Positions 1 to 6,669 of a DNA stretch of 14,201 nt are shown piece after piece. This stretch comes from Candidatus Zhuqueibacterota bacterium (lineage in GTDB: Bacteria > SM23-31): contig JADFON010000010.1 of NCBI GenBank assembly GCA_022562855.1, positions 1-14,201 on the forward strand. The letters are read 5' to 3'. Both the position numbers and the translations under genes were made by a program. The notes under the pieces were generated by a model. That model ran no database searches. It was not told where the DNA came from and was given only the letters and a program-made list of their open reading frames with translations. Position 1 is the stretch's first letter. Every line of letters starts with the position of its first letter.

Positions 1-395
1 TAATTAACCTGAGCAAGTACAAGTACGATGTGATTTGGACTTCGATTTTATCACTACCAATTGCTCTTTCATTGACAGCAATAATACAGCATAACTTATT
101 AAACAGATTGGGGAAAAAATTATGTGTTACACAAAAATTTGGAAACATTGATGTTTGGAATTATATAACTGATAACCCTGAAGTTATTTGGGTTATTGTG
201 AGAGACATAAACAATGACTTAATGTATTACGGTTATATTGAGGCTTATTCTGATACTTCTTCTAATATTGAAGTATTTCTTCGGAACGTTTCAGTATATA
301 AAAACCTATCAGGTGTAAAATTGTATGATACTGATGGATTATATATACAAAGGGATAGAGAAAATTTAATAATCGAATTTCCAAAAACGCAATAA
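1..395 (+). CDS. C-terminal part of a membrane-associated protein of unknown function (DUF6338-like by eye)
   Basis: The frame is open to the left edge (in-frame codons from base 3 read INLSKYKYDVIWTS), so this is the 3' part of a longer gene; the GTG at 30 is probably not the real start. A moderately hydrophobic stretch (about residues 1-20 after that GTG) could be the last membrane segment. It is followed by a soluble domain with the pattern WNYI...EVIWVIVRD, then GYIEAYSD, then LYDTDGLYIQRDR and a closing IIEFP. From memory this resembles the C-terminal domain of DUF6338-type membrane proteins, whose function is unknown to me. It lies 19 bp upstream of the next small gene, so the two are probably co-transcribed and share the terminator at 750-792. 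The family assignment is a recollection, not a search result. Confidence 0.6.
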   Translation, partial: INLSKYKYDVIWTSILSLPIALSLTAIIQHNLLNRLGKKLCVTQKFGNIDVWNYITDNPEVIWVIVRDINNDLMYYGYIEAYSDTSSNIEVFLRNVSVYKNLSGVKLYDTDGLYIQRDRENLIIEFPKTQ

Positions 396-414
396 TAAAA
401 TTGAGGACATAATT

Positions 415-660
415 ATGGCAGAATTCAAAAAACTCCATGAAGGGTTGGTTAAGAAAGGTGGGGTTAATGACCCACCGAAATCCGAAAAACCTGACATTCA
501 ACCTCCAGGTCAAGGCTCGAATCAATGCACAGATCAAGACTCGAATCAAGGCACAGGTCAAGACTCGAATCAAGGCACAGGTCAAGACTCAAGTCAAAAC
601 CAAAACCAAACCAACACTTCAAGTAACCAAACCAATAATCAGAATTCTAATTCAGATTAA
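415..660 (+). CDS. Small Q/N-rich low-complexity protein with an 8-residue tandem repeat
   Basis: 81 residues, ATG start with a good ribosome site (GAGGA at 403-407, 7 nt before the ATG). The first 36 residues are charged and proline-containing (GLVKKGGVNDPPKSEK). The rest is Gln/Asn/Ser/Thr-rich with the octapeptide DSNQGTGQ tandemly repeated, then Q/N tracts to the end. There is no signal peptide, membrane segment or known fold, so it is probably disordered. It follows the upstream gene by 19 bp and appears to be the last gene of that transcript. A second, overlapping frame at 437-664 is a shadow: it has no ribosome site, and the tandem repeat reads as a clean polar octapeptide only in the chosen frame. 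No function can be assigned. Confidence 0.6.
   Translation: MAEFKKLHEGLVKKGGVNDPPKSEKPDIQPPGQGSNQCTDQDSNQGTGQDSNQGTGQDSSQNQNQTNTSSNQTNNQNSNSD
514..597 (+). repeat. 24-bp in-frame tandem repeat, about 3.5 copies
   Basis: Unit GACTCGAATCAAGGCACAGG plus TCAA (24 bp). Copies are at 514-537 (diverged), 538-561 and 562-585 (identical to each other), then a half copy at 586-597. It encodes GSNQCTDQ, DSNQGTGQ, DSNQGTGQ, DSSQ. The identity of the two central units suggests recent slippage expansion, and the length of the unit (a multiple of 3) keeps the frame open. Confidence 0.9.
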
Positions 661-749
661 TTAGCGATAATATTTCAGGTATTTTCTTTTTAACATAAGA
701 TTCAAAAAATAATATTGGTTTTTTGATAAGATCAGATATTAATTTTTAG

Positions 750-792
750 GGCAAATGTTTTGAAAAATAGTTCAAAAAACATTTGCCTTTTT
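750..792 (+). terminator. Rho-independent terminator
   Basis: A perfect 12-bp stem, GGCAAATGTTTT (750-761) against AAAACATTTGCC (776-787), with a 14-nt loop and followed at once by TTTTT (788-792). It lies about 90 bp after the stop of the Q/N-rich gene and ends that transcript before the transketolase. There is no matching A-run on the left, so it acts in one direction. Confidence 0.88.
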
Positions 793-871
793 CGTTGTAA
801 GGATTATATTCAGGGTGCGCTATTTCCTAACTAAAATTTCCCATATTCTAACCTGACAGGCAGCGATAAAC

Positions 872-2776
872 GTGATATTTCCAATTGATTTCAGCAAATA
901 CAAACCCCTCGTTTTCAACCTTGACCAAGACAAGCTAACACCGGATTTAAAAGACCGGCTTATTACCAATATCGATCTGGTCCGGGACGCCATTATCTTT
1001 TTTACCGCTTATGCAAACGCAAGAGGTCTTGGCGGACACACCGGCGGCGCGTATGATATTGTGCCGGAGGTGTTGATAGCCGACGGTTTTATGCGCGGCA
1101 GCGACAAGGTCTACCCTGCGTTATTCGATGAAGCGGGTCACCGGGTAGCGATACAGTATTGCATGGCGGCGTTGGACGAAGGGGTTCCGGGGATGTCGCT
1201 TGAGGACCTTCTTCATTACCGTGAACACGGCAGCGGTCTTCCCGGTCATCCCGAACTCGACCTCAAACGGGGAATTAAATTCAGTTCCGGGAGATTGGGT
1301 CATCTTTTCAGCCACGTGAACGGGGTCGCCGAGCAGTTCCCCGGCAAACACTTCGTACTATTCGGTTCCGACGGCGCTCAGCAGGAAGGAAACGACGCCG
1401 AATCCGCCCGTTATGCCGTTGCGCATCAGTTGAACGTAACGCTCATTATCGACGATAACGATGTTACAATCGAGGGAAACCCGAGTTCGTATCTGCCCGG
1501 TTTTGACGTAGGAAAAACGCTTGCGGGTCACGGCATGACCGTGGATACCGGAGACGGCGAAGATATCGACGGGTTGTATTCGAGAATCGTCAAAGCATTT
1601 CGTACCGACGGTCCCGTCGCCCTTATCAACAAACGGAAAATGGCGCCGACCGTCGCGGGTATAGAGAGTTCTACAAAAGGTCATGACGCCATCCCGGTTC
1701 CGGCAGCCATCGATTACCTGAGGAAGAAAAACCTGGATGAGGCGGCGTCGATGCTCGAATCTGCGCGAAAGCTTTCCTCAACGGAGGTATATCTCGGCAG
1801 TACACCGGAGTTCGATAAAAACAGGGTGCAGTTTGGCAAGACAGTCTGCAGCATTCTCGAAAAACTGGAGCCGGAAGAAAGAAAGAAAACGCTGGTCATC
1901 AGCAGCGATCTTGGCGGTTCATGCGGTTTGAATTTGATCGGTGATCAATTCCCCGAAATCTACCGGCTGGGCGGGGTTATGGAACGGAACAACTATTCCA
2001 CCGCAGCCGGGTTTGGATCACGCTCCGGGTACCAGGGGATTTTCGGTACGTTTTCCGCATTTAGTGAAATGGTGGTCTCCGAAGTCACCATGGCGCGTCT
2101 CAATAACGCGAACGTTCTGGCGCATTTCTCCCATGCGGGTGTGGACGATATCGCCGACAATACGTGCCACTTCGGGATCAATATATTTTCGGTTGACAGC
2201 GGTCTGCCGGAAGGAGACACCACACGTCTTTATTTCCCCGCCGACACATTGCAAATGCAGGCAGTGCTGGAAAAAATATTCCATGAGCCGGGGCTGAGAT
2301 TTGTATTCTCGACCCGGTCTGCCGTTCCTTTTATATTGAAAGAAGACGGCAGCAGGTTTTTTGAACCGGATTCGGGTTACCGGTTCGACCCGGACAAGGA
2401 TGAGATAATCAGATCCGGGACGGCGGGTTATGTCGTTTCGTATGGCGAAATGCTGTACCGGTCACTGGACGCGGTTGAAAAGTTGAGGAAGGAAAACATC
2501 GACATCGGTCTTATCAATAAACCTACCTTAAACCACGTTGACGAAAATGCAATGAAAACCGCCGGCAGTTCCGGCGCAGTTCTTGTTGTCGAGAGTCAGA
2601 ATGCCAAAAACGGGCTTGGCGTCCGGTATGGAAGCTGGCTGCTTGAACGGGGATACTCTCCAAAGTACGCATTCCTGGGCACAGTCAGGCAGGGAGACGG
2701 CGGCATCGCCGAACAAATCGGGTATCAAGGTCTCTCCCCTGCTGATATCGTTGCTAAAGTCAAGTCGCTTTTGTAA
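872..2776 (+). CDS. tkt: Transketolase (divergent, full-length)
   Basis: 634 residues, close to the usual length of about 660. Transketolases are TPP-dependent enzymes that move two-carbon ketol units between sugar phosphates in the non-oxidative pentose phosphate pathway (cytoplasm). All three domains are visible. The N-terminal TPP domain has HTGG (56-59), GHPEL (125-129), SSGRLG (138-143) and the metal/diphosphate motif GSDG (165-168) ending in DDND (194-197). The central pyrimidine-binding domain starts near 318, with the presumed catalytic Glu371 in VMERNN. The C-terminal domain runs from about 515. The metal motif reads GSDG instead of the usual GDG, and the pre-motif loop (HLFSHVNGVAEQ) is unlike E. 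coli TktA, so this is a distant clade and substrate choice is open. The start is GTG 872, preceded by a weak AGG (858-860). An in-frame stop lies at 854, so no much longer protein is possible. It looks monocistronic and is convergent with the amidohydrolase. Confidence 0.88.
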   Translation: MIFPIDFSKYKPLVFNLDQDKLTPDLKDRLITNIDLVRDAIIFFTAYANARGLGGHTGGAYDIVPEVLIADGFMRGSDKVYPALFDEAGHRVAIQYCMAALDEGVPGMSLEDLLHYREHGSGLPGHPELDLKRGIKFSSGRLGHLFSHVNGVAEQFPGKHFVLFGSDGAQQEGNDAESARYAVAHQLNVTLIIDDNDVTIEGNPSSYLPGFDVGKTLAGHGMTVDTGDGEDIDGLYSRIVKAFRTDGPVALINKRKMAPTVAGIESSTKGHDAIPVPAAIDYLRKKNLDEAASMLESARKLSSTEVYLGSTPEFDKNRVQFGKTVCSILEKLEPEERKKTLVISSDLGGSCGLNLIGDQFPEIYRLGGVMERNNYSTAAGFGSRSGYQGIFGTFSAFSEMVVSEVTMARLNNANVLAHFSHAGVDDIADNTCHFGINIFSVDSGLPEGDTTRLYFPADTLQMQAVLEKIFHEPGLRFVFSTRSAVPFILKEDGSRFFEPDSGYRFDPDKDEIIRSGTAGYVVSYGEMLYRSLDAVEKLRKENIDIGLINKPTLNHVDENAMKTAGSSGAVLVVESQNAKNGLGVRYGSWLLERGYSPKYAFLGTVRQGDGGIAEQIGYQGLSPADIVAKVKSLL

Positions 2777-2782
2777 TTTCAA

Positions 2783-2802
2783 GGGCACGGCTCGCCGTGC
2801 CC
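2783..2802. repeat. Perfect GC-rich palindrome after transketolase
   Basis: GGGCACGGC (2783-2791), a 2-nt spacer, then GCCGTGCCC (2794-2802), starting 7 bp after the transketolase stop. There is no T-run, so a canonical terminator is not supported. The form (AGGGGCACGG-type palindromes in spacers) is that of dispersed intergenic palindromic repeats; it may also stabilise the 3' end of the mRNA. Confidence 0.75.
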
Positions 2803-2810
2803 CTACGTAA

Positions 2811-3106
2811 TCATTATAGTTTCCTGCCTGATTTAAAATCCTAAGTTTTGCAACAATATTGTATTATTCTGAAATTTGACAAAAATTGTACTATGACAAA
2901 TTCAAGCATTTTTTTAGATATCAACGGAGAGATTGCCACACCGAATAAATAGGGGCAGGCGTCGCTAAGCTCCTCGTAACGCAAGCCATCCCTACCGGGA
3001 CAATGACAAAATGAGCATGTGCGGACCCCAAAAAAGGGGAAGGCTGAGTTTGGGAGTGTGATTAACGCCTAAAATCTTAAAATTTACTTAAGTTCAGTTA
3101 TATTAA
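2811..3106. other. Intergenic region between convergent genes, with repeat copy A
   Basis: Bases 2811-2927 are AT-rich with no feature I can support. Bases 2928-3040 hold a degenerate intergenic repeat. It opens with AGAGATTGCCACA (2928-2940). It then contains a block at 2981-3016 that matches 30 of 36 bases with 4920-4955, and closes with a CCCC-AAAAAA-GGGG hairpin (3026-3039). From 3041 to 3106 there is only AT-rich sequence, and no convincing terminator for the minus-strand amidohydrolase. Confidence 0.65.
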
Positions 3107-4790
3107 TTACTTCCCTCTTTCAAAAACTACCTTCCCGTTGAAGACGGTTATGTCTGCTTGTGTTTCGAGGATTTCTTCTGCGGGGATGGTCATGATGTCT
3201 TTCGACAGGACAACGAGGTCGGCAAATTTTCCGGGCGTGATCGAACCGAGAACGTCTTCTTCAAAACCCATATAGGCGGCGTCAAGCGTGTAACTTTTGA
3301 GCGCTTCTAAGCGTGTCAACCGTTGTTCGGGATACCATCCGCCTTCTGGGCTGCCTTCGCTGTTCTGCCGGGTCACTGCTGCATGGATACCCATAAACGG
3401 GCTGAATCTCCGTCTTCCTTCATCCGACCCGCCGACAATGCGGACACCTTCGTTTAAGAATGTCCTCCACGCATACCCGCCTTTTATCCTTTCCGGACCG
3501 ATGCGTCTTTCTGCCCAGGGCATATCGAGTGTTGCATGGATCCACTGGAACGAGGCGATCAAACCAAGTTCGGCAAACCGGGGGATGTCCTCAATGGCTA
3601 CGATCTGCGCATGTTCCACCCGCATCCTGTGGTCGCTGACCTGGACTTCCGCCAACGCTTTTTCGACAGCGTCGAGGACGATCCTGTTGCCCCTGTCGCC
3701 TATCGAATGCAGGGCGGCTGTGAAACCGTTTTCGAGGCACGCTATTAACACGCCGTAGACATTTTCCGGTGTAACGCGTATCACACCGATCGCCGGGTTC
3801 ATCGCTGTATGGTTCGAGTAACGCCGCGCCGCGTGCTCCAAGCGCTCCGTCGATGGACATTTTTACTCCCCGCGCGGTCAGGCGGTGGTTTCCTTCGGCT
3901 ATTACCGGACCGGCTGAAATAAAATCGTCGAGAATTTCACCCGTTTCCCATATCCGTATATATCCGTTTATCCTGAAATCGAACTCCCCCGCTTCTATCA
4001 ATTCCCGGTATGCATTTATTGTTGTCACGCTTGTTCCCATGTCGTGTGCGCCTGTGAAACCATACGAGTGTGGCAGTGCAACTGACTTTTTGATTTGTTC
4101 GGTCAGGGGTTCGCGCTGTCCCGCCGGGATAACAGCACGGACTATCCTCTGCGCATTTTCGATCAGGATCCCGGTCGGTTCCCCTGTTTCGGTATCGCGT
4201 TGTATGACCCCGTCGGACGGGTCGGCTCTATCGCGTGTAATTCCGGCAAGTTCGAGCGCTTTGCTGTTCATCCAGCTTGCGTGGCTGTGCATCCCGACAA
4301 ATGAAACGGGATTGTCCGGGGCAACCTCATCCAACGCCTCTTTTGTGGGCCAGACTTTGGTCACCCAGTTTTCGTAGTGCCATCCGCGTCCGGTGAGCCA
4401 TTCACCCGCAGGCAGGGCGTCGACCCGCCGTTTTATCAATGCAAGCGCTTCCTCGATACTGCGCGTGTCGTCAAGTTCCACGATACGGCTTACGTCGGAA
4501 CCGAGCCCGGCAAAGTGCAAATGCCCGTCGACAAGTCCCGGCACCACGGTCCTGCCGAGAAGGTTAATTGTTATAGTATTCTCCCCTTTGAGGGCGTTTA
4601 TTTCTTCATTACTGCCTACCGCCAGTATCTTCTCCCCTTTAATAGCGACCGCCTGTGCTTCGGGCTGATATTCATCGACGGTCACGATCTTACCGTTGAC
4701 GAGTATCAGGTCTGCGGTGTCCACAGTACCGCAGCCTATTGTTAGTGCACAGAGCATTAGTATGCTCATCACGCCTGCATATATTTTCAT
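3107..4790 (-). pseudogene. YtcJ-type amidohydrolase lipoprotein, interrupted by one frameshift
   Basis: Two overlapping minus-strand frames form one amidohydrolase (Amidohydro_3, YtcJ-like) of about 560 residues. The 5' part has a lipoprotein signal (hydrophobic stretch ending LTIGC), then the metal-site HLH in LVDGHLHF, and runs in frame to YSDEPGD. The reading then continues in the next frame as GVIRVTPENVYG, with the remaining expected ligand motifs LHSIGDRGN, RVEHAQ and GGSDEG, and ends in NGKVVFERGK. Restoring one base near 3787-3793 gives DEPGDRGVIRVTPENVY, as expected for the family. No other damage is seen, so a very recent mutation or a sequencing error is likely. The start ATG at 4790 has a strong site (GGGGAGG, 7 nt away). 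The product would be an envelope-anchored hydrolase of an N-acyl, amide or cyclic substrate; the substrate is unknown. Confidence 0.85.
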
Positions 4791-4893
4791 TGTATTTCCT
4801 CCCCTGTTACATGAAAATTACTGTTTTATGTAAATTTCATCGATATATAAAATTTTTGAAAGCACAAAGTAGTCTAGCACAGGTTTATAAGGA

Positions 4894-5004
4894 AGATATT
4901 GCCACGCTTCGCTCGTGGCGTGAGCCATCCCTCACGGGGCAATGACAAATTGAGCCGATCATGTCATTACGAGGACCCCGCAGAGCGGGAGACGTGGTAA
5001 TCTC
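4894..5004. repeat. Intergenic palindromic repeat, copy B (about 111 bp)
   Basis: Imperfect terminal inverted repeats: AGATATTGCCACG (4894-4906) against CGTGGTAATCTC (4993-5004). Inside are stem-loops GCCACG/CGTGGC (4901-4906 and 4914-4919), GTGAG/CTCAC (4920-4924 and 4931-4935), CAATGACA facing TGTCATTA (4962-4969), and CCCGC-AGA-GCGGG (4977-4989). It sits between the amidohydrolase start and the end of the second plsC. The same blocks recur in the spacers around 2928-3040 and 11461-11640. It has no coding capacity. It is probably a non-autonomous dispersed element that folds as RNA. Confidence 0.75.
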
Positions 5005-5048
5005 TTTTGGTAAAACATCACTAATATATACTAATAGTCGATAGTTAT

Positions 5049-5786
5049 TTAAATGGGCGCTTCTTCCGCATAAAATTGTTTTTCAATGACATCCTGAATT
5101 TTTTTTACAAGAGCGTTGCGGCTGGCAAAGTCGTATTCCGAGGTATCCACAGGTTTACCGATATAAATGTGAACATGTCCGGAATTTATTGTAAAAGAGT
5201 TTTTTGGCATTATTTTGTTGCTGCCCTTGATGGTGACCGGGACAATCTGTCTTCCGGAATTAATCGCCATGACAAATCCACCCTTTTTAAACGGGTGAAT
5301 TTTACCATCGGGAGAACGGGTTCCTTCCGCGTAGACCAGCGGCGAAATATTTTCTTTTTTCAATCTTTCCGCAGCTCGGTCAAGACTTTCTATAGCCTTT
5401 TCGCGGTTTTGCCTGTCGATTCTTATTACGCCCCCTGCCCATATAGCCCATCCAAAAAACGGAACCCGAAACAGTTCTTTTTTAGCAAGCATCCTGATAC
5501 TTGAAGGAATAGACGCGATACATACCGGAATGTCCATCGTGGACTGATGATTGGAAATAAACACATAGGACGTTTCGGGATCGATGTTGTCCACGCCTTC
5601 AACCGTTACTTTTATCCCACAGGTGAAAAGAACTAACCTCGCCCAGAAACGGGCTAATACATCGACAAGCCTGCCCCTTCCGAGAACCGGTACCAGCAAT
5701 ATGACCAGTATCGAGATCACTATCGTATAACCAGCGCCCAATACGACGAAAATTGCAGAACGAATATTTTGATAAATTTCTGTCAC
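5049..5786 (-). CDS. plsC: 1-acyl(alkyl)-glycerol-3-phosphate acyltransferase (PlsC family)
   Basis: 245 residues, typical length for PlsC/AGPAT. One N-terminal membrane segment (about 11-35) is followed by the acyltransferase domain. This has the catalytic HX4D as NHQSTMD (His80, Asp85), IRIDRQNR (121-128, the substrate-arginine region), EGTRS (154-158) and the late motif VPVTIKG. It transfers an acyl chain to sn-2 of a lysophosphatidate-type acceptor at the inner face of the membrane. As last gene of the ether-lipid operon it would make 1-alkyl-2-acyl-glycerol-3-phosphate. Ordinary phosphatidate synthesis is the alternative, and the two are not exclusive. It lies 76 bp after the SDR gene, the widest gap in the operon. 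The start is GTG with no clear Shine-Dalgarno; no in-frame ATG lies between it and an upstream stop. Confidence 0.85.
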   Translation of the reverse strand: MTEIYQNIRSAIFVVLGAGYTIVISILVILLVPVLGRGRLVDVLARFWARLVLFTCGIKVTVEGVDNIDPETSYVFISNHQSTMDIPVCIASIPSSIRMLAKKELFRVPFFGWAIWAGGVIRIDRQNREKAIESLDRAAERLKKENISPLVYAEGTRSPDGKIHPFKKGGFVMAINSGRQIVPVTIKGSNKIMPKNSFTINSGHVHIYIGKPVDTSEYDFASRNALVKKIQDVIEKQFYAEEAPI

Positions 5787-5828
5787 GAAACAATTACTTT
5801 GAAATCTCTATTAACAATTATTTTGATT

Positions 5829-5849
5829 AACCGGGGAAAAACACCGGTT
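5829..5849. other. Short hairpin in the SDR-plsC gap
   Basis: AACCGG (5829-5834) pairs with CCGGTT (5844-5849) across a 9-nt loop in the only sizeable gap of the operon. No T-run follows on the minus strand. It could be an RNA-processing or partial attenuation site, or chance. Confidence 0.3.
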
Positions 5850-5862
5850 TATTTCGTGGTTT

Positions 5863-6669
5863 TTATTTCCCCTGTTCACCTGTTTTTTTATTGATGATCC
5901 ATTCCAGTAATCCGGGACTGATCATGTTCAACCAGGGAAGGAGTTTGAGCTTTGGAGGAATTACGAGTTCTTTTTTACGTTTCTGCATTGCCTTGATAAT
6001 CTTTCTGCAGCATTCCTCTACGGTTATCGATTCACCCGTGTGTTTTTGCCTCGAATCTCCAAGGGTGCTGCCGTCTTTTCCGAAAGCGTTACTCCGCAAA
6101 TTCGTCCCCCTTATCCAGTGAGGAAGAACCATGAGAATATCGACGCCGGAACCGTCAAGTTCCATTCGAAGCGATTGAAAAAATCCCTGCAAAGCGAACT
6201 TCGAAGCGACATAACCGGTATGGTAAGGAACTCCGATTTTCCCCTGTATCGATGATATAACGACCATCATTCCCCTGTTTGCCTTGAGCATGGGAAGAGC
6301 ATAATAGAGGCAGTGAACGACTCCAAGATAATTAATATCCATCATTTTACGGTAGATATTGACATCTTTAATATCTTCGAATTTCGCCCACATACTGATC
6401 CCGGCGCACGCTACAACGTAATCCAGCGACCCGAATTTTGCACCGGCTTTTTTTACAAATTTTTCACAGTCTTCCGGGCGGGTTACGTCGCCTCCTTCTG
6501 TCAAAGTTTCGCTTCCAAGTTCACGGCACTGTTTACCGGTCTCCTCGAGTTTTTCCAGGTCTTTGTCAAATAGGGCAAGTTTAGCCCCTTTCCGGGCAAA
6601 CTCCAGCGACAACGATTTGCCGAGTCCCGACGAAGCACCTGTTATAATAATACTTTTACCGGTAAACAT
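5863..6669 (-). CDS. Short-chain dehydrogenase, probable acyl/alkyl-DHAP reductase (DHRS7B/Ayr1-like)
   Basis: 268 residues, classical SDR. Cofactor motif TGASSGLG (10-17), ACAG (87-90) where most relatives have NNAG, structural Asn113, and the triad Ser140, Tyr153 (YVASK), Lys157. The stretch SSIQGKIGVP (139-148), FFQSLRMEL, then TNLRSNAFGKDGS strongly recalls human DHRS7B (PexRAP), which has SSIQGK and a TNL..NA...DGS motif after the catalytic tyrosine. DHRS7B and yeast Ayr1 reduce acyl/alkyl-dihydroxyacetone phosphate to the glycerol-3-phosphate form with NADPH, the step right after alkyl-DHAP synthase. The C-terminus (SPGLLEWIINKK) could be a membrane-touching helix. The ATG immediately follows the TAG stop of the AGPS gene, so translation is probably coupled. 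The SDR fold is certain; the substrate is inferred from similarity plus context. Confidence 0.85.
   Translation of the reverse strand: MFTGKSIIITGASSGLGKSLSLEFARKGAKLALFDKDLEKLEETGKQCRELGSETLTEGGDVTRPEDCEKFVKKAGAKFGSLDYVVACAGISMWAKFEDIKDVNIYRKMMDINYLGVVHCLYYALPMLKANRGMMVVISSIQGKIGVPYHTGYVASKFALQGFFQSLRMELDGSGVDILMVLPHWIRGTNLRSNAFGKDGSTLGDSRQKHTGESITVEECCRKIIKAMQKRKKELVIPPKLKLLPWLNMISPGLLEWIINKKTGEQGK

Noticed and set aside
262-585. Minus-strand 107-residue frame over the first two genes
   Set aside because: Its repetitive N-terminus (ALIRVLTCALIRVL) is just the antisense of the 24-bp tandem repeat; the plus-strand genes have better starts and composition.
514-597. Short tandem repeats as a CRISPR array
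   Set aside because: Units are contiguous, without spacers, and in frame within a coding gene; no cas genes are nearby.
1941-2297. Plus-strand 118-residue frame inside transketolase, and other long shadows in 1121-2810
   Set aside because: They lie fully inside a confidently identified transketolase gene and encode Arg/Trp/Pro-rich sequence typical of out-of-frame high-GC codons.
2783-2802. Palindrome after transketolase as its terminator
   Set aside because: Stable stem but no T-run on either strand; kept as an intergenic palindromic repeat only.
3853-4377. 174-residue plus-strand frame opposite the amidohydrolase
   Set aside because: Antisense to a gene with clear family motifs; no ribosome site and no recognisable domain.
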